Shown here: piece by piece, positions 1 to 6,207 of the stretch
How the letters are laid out: the number at the start of each line of letters is the position of its first letter
Position numbering within the stretch: position 1 is the first letter of the stretch
DNA from: Endomicrobium sp.
Lineage (GTDB): Bacteria; Elusimicrobiota; Endomicrobiia; Endomicrobiales; Endomicrobiaceae
Direction of reading: 5' to 3'
Length of the DNA: 7,723 nucleotides
Assembly: GCA_031290055.1 (NCBI GenBank)
Contig: JAITOH010000016.1
Span: forward strand, 1-7,723
The notes under the pieces: generated by a model
Databases searched by the model: none
What the model was told of the DNA's origin: nothing
Seen by the model: only the letters and a program-made list of their open reading frames with translations
Made by a program: the position numbers and the translations under genes

Positions 1-894
1 ATAGGCTCTATTTATTACATAATCTGCCATTTTAATAAGCAACTCAGATTTATTTCCAAATATTGACACTGCCTTTTTTGCTCTTTTTACGCATTTGATT
101 GCTTTTTTTTCAGCTTCACATTTCCCATACATAGAAATCGTTGTAAGTTTATCATTTTTCAAATCACTGCTTTTTTTATCAAACAGATTTTTATTATCAT
201 GTGCATCTAAAATATCATCTGTTATTTGAAAAGCCACACCTATATTTGTGCCGTAAAATTCAAGAGCACTTAAACTTTTATTATTTGCTCCAGCCAAAAC
301 AGCCCCGATTTTTAAACATGCAACTATCAAAGCTCCAGTTTTTTGAAGTTGTATAGACTGCAATTTTCTATTTAACGAATCTATATTTCCCCCTCTCCAT
401 TTACCAGTTTCAAAACTATCTTCCACTTGTCCCGCAATCATACCTTTGTAGCCACAGTAATATGATAGAATTCTTACAGCAAGATTTATATTTTTTTCAC
501 TACTTTTTGATTTTGTTATAAGATTAAACGATTCTGTAAGCAATGCATCACCACACAAAACTGCAATGGCTTCACCGAATTTTTTGTGATTTGAAAGTAA
601 GCCTCTACGAAAATCGTCATTATCCATTGCAGGCAGATCATCATGAACTAAAGAATAAGTATGCAAATACTCAACTGCACAAGCAGCATGAATCACATTT
701 TCAGTTTTTACTCCAAAAAGAGAAGCTGTTAAAATAACAAGAATAGGACGTAACCTCTTTCCTCCAGATAAGACACTGTAACGCATACTCTGAGAAATTA
801 TAGAATCATCTTTTGGCAGAAATTTCTTTAATGCTAAATTTATGTATTCTGCTTTTTTGGAAAGATACTTTTTAAAGTCAGTGGATTTATCCAA
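1..894 (-). CDS. ispA: Polyprenyl (farnesyl/geranylgeranyl) diphosphate synthase, IspA family, 3' end cut by the window edge
   Basis: This cytosolic isoprenoid synthase condenses isopentenyl diphosphate with allylic diphosphates to give FPP or GGPP, precursors of undecaprenyl carriers and quinones. 298 codons are open to the window edge. The family is usually about 290-300 residues, so only a few C-terminal residues should be missing. Visible motifs are GGKRLRP at residues 44-50, the first Asp-rich motif HDDLPAMDNDDFRRG (DDxxxxD at 85-91), GDALL at 115-119, KTG at 185-187 and the second Asp-rich motif DDILD at 226-230. The HTYSLVHDD context before the first motif fits short-chain (C15/C20) synthases, but product length cannot be fixed from this. 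The loop after DDILD lacks the usual glycines of the LGKxxGxD segment, though lysines remain. The start is TTG at 894: AAGGAG sits 7 bases upstream, an in-frame TGA lies about 10 codons further upstream, and the next Met is at residue 37, too far inside the domain. Confidence 0.93.
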   Translation of the reverse strand, partial: MDKSTDFKKYLSKKAEYINLALKKFLPKDDSIISQSMRYSVLSGGKRLRPILVILTASLFGVKTENVIHAACAVEYLHTYSLVHDDLPAMDNDDFRRGLLSNHKKFGEAIAVLCGDALLTESFNLITKSKSSEKNINLAVRILSYYCGYKGMIAGQVEDSFETGKWRGGNIDSLNRKLQSIQLQKTGALIVACLKIGAVLAGANNKSLSALEFYGTNIGVAFQITDDILDAHDNKNLFDKKSSDLKNDKLTTISMYGKCEAEKKAIKCVKRAKKAVSIFGNKSELLIKMADYVINRAY

Positions 895-920
895 ATTTTT
901 ACTCCTTAAAACATCTCCTT
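895..920 (-). promoter_or_regulatory. Tandem Shine-Dalgarno sequences before the ispA TTG start
   Basis: AAGGAG occurs twice on the minus strand, at 920-915 and 907-902. The second copy is 7 bases from TTG (894-892), which is ideal and decides the start. The first copy directly abuts an ATG that opens a two-codon frame (ATG TTT TAA, 914-906), and its stop codon runs into the second AAGGAG. With no spacer the first ATG is unlikely to be well used from that copy. Confidence 0.7.
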
Positions 921-1014
921 CTCAATAATAAACTATCATTTTCGGAATTTTAATAGATTTTTTCTTATACATTTTGCAATAAAGAATATAGATTTCATAT
1001 AAACCTATACTTCA

Positions 1015-1043
1015 ATTCTAAATTTTGAAAGTGATTGACTCAA
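1015..1043 (-). promoter_or_regulatory. Candidate sigma70-type promoter for ispA
   Basis: On the minus strand TTGAGT (1043-1038) is followed after exactly 17 bases by TAGAAT (1020-1015). The predicted start of transcription is near 1008, which gives a leader of about 114 bases before the TTG start. The same -10 hexamer, TAGAAT, is used by the much stronger candidate upstream of the zapB-like gene. In such AT-rich DNA chance matches are common, so this is moderate evidence only. Confidence 0.4.
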
Positions 1044-1239
1044 GTTTTTTAAAAAATTTAAAAAAACAACTTCATTCTATAAGATACAAAAACTTACCCT
1101 AAACGCATATAGCTGTAGTTAAAATAAGAGCTTGTTATCTAAAAACTCATTTCATTTAAGTGATAAAGGAATTCAAACCTACACTTCTTCCACATTTTTA
1201 TGCATACACAAAATTATTATAACCCTCAAACTAACACTT

Positions 1240-1261
1240 AAAACTATGATCTCAATCATAG
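1240..1261 (-). terminator. Candidate intrinsic terminator after rny
   Basis: On the minus strand CTATGAT-TGAG-ATCATAG forms a perfect 7-bp stem with a 4-base loop (1261-1244) and is followed by TTTT (1243-1240). It lies 48 bases past the rny stop, where the operon would be expected to end. The stem has only two G-C pairs and the T run is short, so it may be weak. Confidence 0.5.
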
Positions 1262-1308
1262 ATACTGTTATTTACATATATAGAGATAGGGTTGTGTGGG
1301 TGTGGGAT

Positions 1309-2865
1309 TTATTTTGCTGTACCTTGAGCGCGCGTTTCTCGTATTACTGTTACTTTAATTTGACCTGGATATTCTAGCTCTTGCTCTATTTTTTTTGCTA
1401 TGTCGTGAGCCAAAACTTGTGCTTGCTTGTCATCAATATATTCAGGCTCTACAAGAATTCTTATTTCTCTTCCTGCTTGTATTGCATAGGCCATTAAAAC
1501 TCCATTGAAATCTTTTGCTACTTTTTCAAGTCTTTCAAGCCTTTTGAGGTAATGTTCTATAGATTCCCTCCTTGCCCCAGGCCTAGCTGCTGAAATTGCA
1601 TCAGCTGCAGATAGAATAAAAGCTTCTGGACTTGTTGGAGATTCAAAATCTTCATGATGGGCTAAAATTGCATTTATCATTTTGGAAGACTCTCCATACT
1701 TTTTAGCTATATCAGCAGAAATCTGATTATGAGTTCCCTCAATTTCGTGATTGACTGCTTTCCCTATATCGTGTAGTAACCCGGCTGTCTTACAGAACAT
1801 TACATCAAGTTTGAGCTCAGTAGCTATGGCTCCTGCAAGCCAACTAACTTCCAATGTATGCTGTAACTGATTTTGTCCATATGAAGTTCTAAACTTTAAT
1901 TTTCCAAGCAATTTAATAATTTCAGGATTTAGACCAGAAACACCTGCATCAATTGTAGCTTGTTCTCCAACTTCTTTAAGATGTTGATCCATTTCTTTTT
2001 TTGTTTTTTCCACAGTTTCTTCAATTCTTGCAGGATGAATCCTACCATCAAGGATTAATTTTTCTAAGGCAATTTTTGCTATCTCTCTTCTCAAACCATC
2101 AAAAGCTGAAATAGTTATTGTTTCTGGAGTATCATCAATTATTAAATCAACCCCAGTTACTTGTTCAAATGTTTTTATATTTCTACCTTCTCTTCCTATA
2201 ATTCTTCCTTTTATTTCATCGTTTGGAATATGAATATTTGACGTAGCAATATCCATTGTGTAGTCAGCAGCCATACGTTGTATTGCGATTGAAAGAATTT
2301 CTTTAGACTTTTTATCAGCATTCTCGTGTATTTCTCGTTCTATCTTTTGGGCTAAAATTGCAACATCTTGTCTTGCTTCATTTTCCATTTCTCTCATAAG
2401 TGTTTTTTTTGCTTCTTCTCTTGTCATATATGAGATTTTTTCAAGTACTTTTTTTTGTTCTTCTTTTACCTTATCAATTTCTAAAAATTTCGAAGAAAAC
2501 AGTTGCTCTTTTAGAATATTTTTTTTTTCTTTTACAGCTAAATCTTTTTCTCTTTTGTCAATAACATCTATTTTCCGATCTAAATTCTCTTCACGCTGGT
2601 TTAATCTATTTTCCATATTTTGTAATGAGTGCCTTCTTTCCTTTATTTCTTGATCAAACTCTTTTTTCTCTCTATCAACTATAATCTTTGCTTCTAAAAG
2701 CGCTTCTTTCGATTTTGTCTCTGCAACAAGTCTTGCTTCTTTTATAATTCTTTCTGAAATTTGTCCTGCAGATTTAATATTTATTCTTGCATAAATAAGA
2801 CATAAAATATATCCAACAACTAAAGCCACAAAAGCAACTAAAATAATCGGCATAAAATTTCCCAT
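1309..2865 (-). CDS. rny: Ribonuclease Y, membrane-anchored endoribonuclease
   Basis: RNase Y starts mRNA decay by endonucleolytic cleavage at the inner face of the cytoplasmic membrane. The 518 residues match the usual family length of about 510-520. In order: a single N-terminal membrane segment (about residues 5-25), a long charged coiled coil (about 35-190, rich in Lys, Glu and Arg), a KH RNA-binding domain with [10 protein letters not shown] (220-229) followed by [12 protein letters not shown], and an HD domain with H336, the HD pair H365-D366 in LLHDIGKA, H403-H404 and D422. All metal-binding residues expected of the HD family appear present, so it should be active. The ATG at 2865 is preceded by AAGGAG (2878-2873) at 7 bases, and the cyclo-ligase stop codon TAA (2879-2877) lies inside that sequence, indicating coupled translation. 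It appears to be the last gene of the block. Confidence 0.97.
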   Translation of the reverse strand: MGNFMPIILVAFVALVVGYILCLIYARINIKSAGQISERIIKEARLVAETKSKEALLEAKIIVDREKKEFDQEIKERRHSLQNMENRLNQREENLDRKIDVIDKREKDLAVKEKKNILKEQLFSSKFLEIDKVKEEQKKVLEKISYMTREEAKKTLMREMENEARQDVAILAQKIEREIHENADKKSKEILSIAIQRMAADYTMDIATSNIHIPNDEIKGRIIGREGRNIKTFEQVTGVDLIIDDTPETITISAFDGLRREIAKIALEKLILDGRIHPARIEETVEKTKKEMDQHLKEVGEQATIDAGVSGLNPEIIKLLGKLKFRTSYGQNQLQHTLEVSWLAGAIATELKLDVMFCKTAGLLHDIGKAVNHEIEGTHNQISADIAKKYGESSKMINAILAHHEDFESPTSPEAFILSAADAISAARPGARRESIEHYLKRLERLEKVAKDFNGVLMAYAIQAGREIRILVEPEYIDDKQAQVLAHDIAKKIEQELEYPGQIKVTVIRETRAQGTAK

Positions 2866-2876
2866 CCTTTGGCTCC

Positions 2877-3485
2877 TTAATCTATACCAACTTCTATTAC
2901 AACTTCTTCAGTAAAAATAAAAGCAACTGGTAAATCATATTTTCTTATCGGAAGTTTATTAACAATTTGAAAATTGTAGGCAAGACCTACAGTTTTTTTA
3001 AAGGGCATATCTTTAAGCCACCTATCATAATATCCTTTACCATAACCTATCCTATAACCATTGGTATCAAAAACTACACCCGGAACAAAAACCAAATCAA
3101 TATTGTCCTTTTCTACAATATTATCTGCATTAATCACAGGCTGTCTTATACCATAGATCGATTGATAAGTATTTTTTAAATCAGAAAATTTCACAGCGCA
3201 CATCTTTCTATTAGTAAAATCCTTTATCGCAGGTGCAACAACGGTCTTTCCTTCACTAATGGCACAATCTACCATAAAATCGGTAATAACTTCAGAAGCA
3301 CAAGATAAATAAAACATAACTGTTTTTGCTTTTTTATATACAGAAAATTTTTTAATTTTTGTAAAAATCCCAACACTATAAGAAAATATCAGATTTTGGG
3401 CTAACTTGTTTCTTAAAATTAAAAACTTATGTCTTATTTCCCTTTTTTCTGATTCCAAGTAAACGTTCGCGAATCTCTCTTTCAT
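2877..3485 (-). CDS. ygfA: 5-formyltetrahydrofolate cyclo-ligase (5,10-methenyltetrahydrofolate synthetase)
   Basis: The enzyme uses ATP to convert 5-formyltetrahydrofolate into 5,10-methenyltetrahydrofolate, returning a storage or inhibitory folate to one-carbon metabolism in the cytosol. The product is 202 residues as called. The family signature is clear: [10 protein letters not shown] (131-140) leading into [15 protein letters not shown] (143-157), the phosphate- and folate-binding segment, and the C-terminal [15 protein letters not shown]. The N-terminal helix [16 protein letters not shown] is the usual first element, so the true start must lie before about residue 13. ATG 3485 overlaps rarA by 59 bases and has an AAGG only 2 bases away. 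TTG 3458 would shorten the overlap to 32 bases but has no better ribosome site. Either way expression probably depends on coupling to rarA. ZapA-adjacent cyclo-ligase genes are a widespread arrangement. Confidence 0.93.
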   Translation of the reverse strand: MKERFANVYLESEKREIRHKFLILRNKLAQNLIFSYSVGIFTKIKKFSVYKKAKTVMFYLSCASEVITDFMVDCAISEGKTVVAPAIKDFTNRKMCAVKFSDLKNTYQSIYGIRQPVINADNIVEKDNIDLVFVPGVVFDTNGYRIGYGKGYYDRWLKDMPFKKTVGLAYNFQIVNKLPIRKYDLPVAFIFTEEVVIEVGID

Positions 3486-4746
3486 AACCTTTTTCTGTTG
3501 GTATATAAAGCTCTATAGGGTTACTCCAGTAATCTTGTTTTACATAATGCTCTTCAAAACTATGTGGAGATCTATATTCCCTACCATGTTCTAATCTTTC
3601 ACTATCTAAATTACTGTCTTTTAAATGATTTGGAACATCCCTAACCTTACCATTTCTCACTTCTAATAAAGCCCGCTTTATAGCCATATAAGATGCATTA
3701 GACTTTGGTGCACAAGCTACGTAAATTACTGCCTGAGCTAAAATTATTTCTGCTTCAGGCATCCCAATAAACTCAACTGCACTAAGGGCAGAAATTGCAA
3801 CTATCAAAGCCCTAGGATCCGCCATACCAACATCTTCTGAAGCACATACTATTATTTTTCTTGCAATAAAAAGTGGATCTTCTCCAGCAACAAGCATTTT
3901 TGCCATCCAATAAACAGCCGCGTCTGGATCTGTTCCCCTCATTGATTTAATAAATGCAGATATATGATCATAATGAGCATCTCCAGAGCGGTCATATAAG
4001 ATCGGCCTTTTTTGTATTGATTCTTGAGCTACAACAACGTTAAAATCTCTAAAACTACTCTCGTCAATAGTAGCAGAAAGAAACCCAACTTCAAGGGCAT
4101 TGAGGAGTTTTCTGGCATCGCCATTTACATTAAAAATCAAATATTTTTTGGCTTCTTCCGACATTTTTATTCTATGGTTTCCAAGACCATTTTCTTTATC
4201 CTTTAAAGCCAAATCTAAAATCCCTAAAAGAGATTTCTCTGACAACGGTTTGAATTCGAAAACCATGCTTCTTGAAATAATAGCTGAATTAATATAAAAA
4301 AATGGGTTTTCTGTTGTTATGCCTATTAAGGTTACTACTCCTTTTTCAACATCTGAGAGCAATACATCTTGTTGCGACCGATTAAAATGATGGATTTCAT
4401 CAATTACAAGAATAGTCTTTCTACACAACACTCTAGCTCTTGATTTTGCAGACTCTATTATTCCCCTTATAGCAGCTATACCCGTTGTTACTGCATTCAC
4501 TTCCTGAAAATAAGCTTGAGTTTTAGAAGCAATAATTCTTACTAACGCACTCTTCCCTGTTCCTGGTGGCCCAAAAAAAATTACTGATCTGATACTATCA
4601 GCTTCTATCAAACGACGTAAAATTTTCTCCTCGCCTACAATATCGTTTTGACCAAAAAATTCTTTAAAATTTCTAGGAATCATTCTTGCAGCTAAAGGTT
4701 TGTTTTTTTGAACTGGTAGATTTTCAAAGAAACCAAGTTGTTTCAT
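3427..4746 (-). CDS. rarA: Replication-associated recombination protein A (RarA/MgsA), AAA+ ATPase
   Basis: RarA is a clamp-loader-like AAA+ ATPase that acts at stalled or gapped replication forks. 439 residues from ATG 4746, close to the family's typical 430-450. Seen in order: the N-terminal PLAARMIPRNFKEFFGQ signature (17-33), Walker A GPPGTGKS (59-66), Walker B ILVIDEIHHF (112-121), sensor 1 LIGITTEN (140-147), then the C-terminal tetramerisation part with DPDAAVYWMAKMLVAGEDP and a SEDVGMADP segment typical of RarA. The frame also allows a GTG start at 4758, but ATG 4746 has AAGGTG 9 bases upstream and matches the family N-terminus better. The 3' end overlaps the cyclo-ligase gene. Its position between zapA and the cyclo-ligase is less usual than the zapA to cyclo-ligase pairing itself. 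No broken motifs were seen. Confidence 0.96.
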   Translation of the reverse strand: MKQLGFFENLPVQKNKPLAARMIPRNFKEFFGQNDIVGEEKILRRLIEADSIRSVIFFGPPGTGKSALVRIIASKTQAYFQEVNAVTTGIAAIRGIIESAKSRARVLCRKTILVIDEIHHFNRSQQDVLLSDVEKGVVTLIGITTENPFFYINSAIISRSMVFEFKPLSEKSLLGILDLALKDKENGLGNHRIKMSEEAKKYLIFNVNGDARKLLNALEVGFLSATIDESSFRDFNVVVAQESIQKRPILYDRSGDAHYDHISAFIKSMRGTDPDAAVYWMAKMLVAGEDPLFIARKIIVCASEDVGMADPRALIVAISALSAVEFIGMPEAEIILAQAVIYVACAPKSNASYMAIKRALLEVRNGKVRDVPNHLKDSNLDSERLEHGREYRSPHSFEEHYVKQDYWSNPIELYIPTEKGYEREIRERLLGIRKKGNKT

Positions 4747-4758
4747 ATAAAACCACAC

Positions 4759-4929
4759 CTTTGCGTTAGAAAATAAGTTAAAGAATTAACGTTACTATTA
4801 TTTAAAGCAATTTATTGCCTCAACAATAATCACCAAATATTGCAATAAAATCACCCCCACAACTAAAAGCTTTAAGTCTATAAGAAAACCATAAGACCAA
4901 CCACAACATTACAGCCAAAAAAATCAATC
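4759..4929 (-). other. Structured spacer between zapA and rarA
   Basis: 171 bases with no gene. On the minus strand a perfect 8-bp stem, TTTATTGC with GCAATAAA (4849-4842 with 4818-4811), encloses 23 bases in which AATA and TATT can pair further. A second small hairpin GTTAA-TTCT-TTAAC lies at 4790-4777. A weak promoter-like pair TTGAGG, 17 bases, TAATAG also lies here. The spacer after zapA is where 6S RNA sits in many proteobacteria, but no 6S features (closed end stem with a central bubble) could be recognised, so no RNA gene is claimed. Confidence 0.35.
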
Positions 4930-5214
4930 TTAGCAATCAGTTTTATCTAACTCCATGATAATTTCTTTTATTTTTTGATCGCATTCACCTGAAATATTTT
5001 TTTTGATATCTTTTAACTTAAGCAATTCTACTGCAATCTTCACAACCGTCAAAACTGCTATTTTCTGCGTATCTGGTACAGTAACATTTTCGATTTTTAC
5101 TTCCATCCACTGTTCATTAACAAAATCCACAACCCTACTAAAACTCAACTCATCCAAATCCTCTATATTAAGATCTATATATCTTCCCATTATTCTTTCA
5201 CGAACTGTCACCAT
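4930..5214 (-). CDS. zapA: Cell division protein ZapA
   Basis: ZapA binds FtsZ in the cytoplasm and cross-links protofilaments in the Z ring. The product is 94 residues, normal for the family. The N-terminal globular part follows the ZapA pattern: a short strand VTVRERIMGRYIDLNI, then a helix with the VVDFVNEQWMEV segment corresponding to the A-x-x-V-(D/N)-x-x-(M/I) core of other ZapA proteins, then DTQKIAVLTVVKIAVELLKLK, matching the family's dxxxiAvLaaLniaxEll helix that forms the dimer and tetramer coiled coil. The C-terminus is charged and helical. ATG 5214 is 1 base after the stop of the zapB-like gene, with AAGG (5227-5224) 9 bases upstream. An in-frame GTG one codon on is a lesser alternative. 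Its pairing with a short coiled-coil gene supports the assignment. Confidence 0.85.
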   Translation of the reverse strand: MVTVRERIMGRYIDLNIEDLDELSFSRVVDFVNEQWMEVKIENVTVPDTQKIAVLTVVKIAVELLKLKDIKKNISGECDQKIKEIIMELDKTDC

Positions 5215-5215
5215 A

Positions 5216-5446
5216 CTAACTAACCTTAATCGTGTCTATTTTCTTAATAATTTTCTGAATTTTAACAACAGCATCCACAATATTACTTTTTAGGGCCACA
5301 TACTCACTTATATGTTTTTTACTACGTTCCTTTTCTTTTCTCAAATACTCCACTTCTAACTTAAGCTTACAATTTTCACTAGCAAGTTTTTCCATTTTTC
5401 CAAGTACCTTTCTAATTTTTAAAGCTAAAATATCTATATTTCCCAT
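5216..5446 (-). CDS. Small coiled-coil protein, ZapB-like
   Basis: A 76-residue protein that is almost all predicted helix, with hydrophobic residues at heptad-like spacing (Leu/Ile at IDILALKIRKVLGKMEKL and LKLEVEYLRKE). It has no Cys pair, catalytic motif, signal peptide or membrane segment. Size, coiled coil and position directly before zapA suggest a partner of ZapA in Z-ring assembly, like ZapB. Coiled coils resemble one another, so this is a context-based guess and no gene symbol is given. The ATG at 5446 has no Shine-Dalgarno sequence because the -10 box of a strong promoter ends 6 bases before it. The next Met is residue 18, which would remove the first helix turns and also lacks a clear ribosome site. 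It heads the zapA-rarA-ygfA-rny block. Confidence 0.7.
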   Translation of the reverse strand: MGNIDILALKIRKVLGKMEKLASENCKLKLEVEYLRKEKERSKKHISEYVALKSNIVDAVVKIQKIIKKIDTIKVS

Positions 5447-5481
5447 GATGACATTCTATAATTTGTCAACATACTTGTCAA
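5447..5481 (-). promoter_or_regulatory. Strong sigma70-type promoter giving a predicted leaderless mRNA
   Basis: On the minus strand a perfect TTGACA (5481-5476) is followed by exactly 17 bases and TAGAAT (5458-5453, five of six consensus bases). Six bases (GTCATC) then separate the -10 box from the ATG at 5446, so the standard +1 position is the A of that ATG. A second TTGACA (5469-5464) lies 12 bases downstream of the first but has no -10 box at a usable distance. Confidence 0.75.
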
Positions 5482-5535
5482 TGTAGTAAAAAATCAAACC
5501 TATTCCTAGCAATATCTAAATAACCTATGCACAAC

Positions 5536-5610
5536 AAGTATACTAATGTCTAAAATCCGTCAAAAAACTCATCGTAAATTTTTAGAAAAACAAAGAAGTA
5601 TACTAAGTCT
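5536..5610. repeat. Pair of short direct repeats, AAGTATACTAA(T)GTCT
   Basis: On the plus strand AAGTATACTAATGTCT (5536-5551) and AAGTATACTAAGTCT (5596-5610) differ by a single inserted base and start exactly 60 bases apart. The core GTATAC is self-complementary. They lie 90-165 bases upstream of the zapB-like ATG. They could be protein-binding sites or remains of a duplication; the flanks do not match. Confidence 0.45.
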
Positions 5611-5739
5611 TCAAGCTATAATTAACCCTAACAGCAAGTACAACTTTTCTAGTGGAAATAATAATTTTTGATTCCATATTTGTTTATAAATGTGTTGCCC
5701 TACAAAATAGCACTTTAAAATTAGAAAATACCATAATCC

Positions 5740-6150
5740 ATACTACTGTCTTGAATTATAAGCATTACATAGAAGATACAACTGTAAATTCACACCCTTT
5801 TTCAGCATCTGTGTTGCATATGAATTTTTAACTATTCTCAACTTTAATTTCTTGCAAAAATTAACCTTATAAAATCATGATTATAAAAACTTTTCAAAGT
5901 TAACAAAAATCTAATATACTTTTTTGTTGCCTAAATTACTTTTATTTAACCACACATCATTGCACTTACAGAATCTATAAAACACCTTTTTTCAAGTAAA
6001 AACCAATTGCAACGGACATTACAGCTTTTACCACACAGTGCTTTAAAGTAACTTCTCGCCAAATTTTCAAACATAACAACCACTAGATAAAATTCAATAA
6101 ACCAACAGACAGATACAGTTTATATCAATTAAAAAACATTCTTCAATTAT
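5740..6150 (-). pseudogene. Eroded XerC/XerD-type tyrosine recombinase (integrase) catalytic domain
   Basis: One minus-strand frame carries remnants of the family's boxes in the right order. Best preserved is NSYATQMLKKGVNLQ (5826-5782), matching the family's (LRH)SYATxLLxxGVNL segment, followed by LLCNA (5775-5761) for LLGHA and NSRQ-stop-Y (5757-5740) for ISTTQIY, retaining the TAT codon of the nucleophile. Weaker upstream remnants are IFVN (5910-5899) for LFVN, CPLQ for VPL near 6018, GK near 6032 (another frame) for GKGxKxR, and NCICLL (6120-6103) for TGLRxS, where Arg CGT would have become TGT. Spacing fits E. coli XerD from memory: box I Arg to box II Arg is 94 codons here against 99, then 21 against 23 to the box II His position, and 8 against 9 to the Tyr. 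Stops (TGA 6096, TAA 6045, TAG 5913, TAA, TGA, TAG 5745) and a frameshift break it. The N-terminal DNA-binding domain is absent; only about 60 bases separate it from thrS. Confidence 0.6.
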
Positions 6151-6207
6151 GCATATTAATTATATAAATATTTGCTTTCCATAAACTTTTTTAAAATATA
6201 CCAAAAA

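Larger units (their letters stand above)
895..1308. other. Non-coding stretch between rny and ispA
   Basis: About 415 very AT-rich bases without a convincing gene on either strand. It holds the hairpin after rny (1240-1261), a candidate ispA promoter (1015-1043), a run of A/T forming an imperfect palindrome around 1044-1074, and two near-identical 13-base words (1001-1013 and 1175-1187, AAACCTAYACTTC on the plus strand). No tRNA or riboswitch fold was recognised. Confidence 0.6.
5447..5739. other. Non-coding stretch upstream of the zapB-like gene
   Basis: Besides the promoter, this AT-rich region shows only two short related words 60 bases apart (5536-5551 and 5596-5610). Neither strand gives an open frame with recognisable similarity. 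The far side merges into the eroded recombinase, whose last 30 or so codons could extend into this region beyond recognition. Confidence 0.5.

Noticed and set aside
1044..1074. A/T-only palindrome of T and A runs as a bidirectional terminator or origin element
   Set aside because: Runs of A and T pair trivially in this composition, and there is no G-C stem or repeated DnaA-box-like word nearby.
1160..1190. GGTTTGAATTCC on the minus strand, resembling a tRNA T-arm
   Set aside because: The would-be T stem does not pair over five bases and no anticodon or acceptor arm can be found nearby.
1177..1257. A 26-codon hydrophobic minus-strand frame (MIEIIVLSVSLRVII...)
   Set aside because: No Shine-Dalgarno sequence, and it begins inside the hairpin that follows rny; consistent with chance in AT-rich DNA.
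1132..1377. An 81-codon plus-strand frame running into the end of rny
   Set aside because: It overlaps the conserved rny C-terminus on the opposite strand, has no ribosome site, and its product is low-complexity hydrophobic sequence.
4759..4929. 6S RNA gene
   Set aside because: The location is suggestive, but no long closing stem with a central single-stranded bubble could be drawn, so it is listed only as a structured spacer.
5003..5293. A 96-codon plus-strand frame antisense to zapA and the zapB-like gene
   Set aside because: The composition (Ser/Thr/Asn/Leu-rich) is typical of an antisense shadow of Lys/Glu/Asp-rich helical genes, and both minus-strand genes are well supported.
5946..6074. 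A 42-codon minus-strand frame beginning MFENLARS, at first glance like the start of SRP protein Ffh and rich in Cys
   Set aside because: Similarity stops after about ten residues, there is no ribosome site, and the DNA lies within the eroded recombinase, where GK at 6032 fits the GKGxKxR position better.
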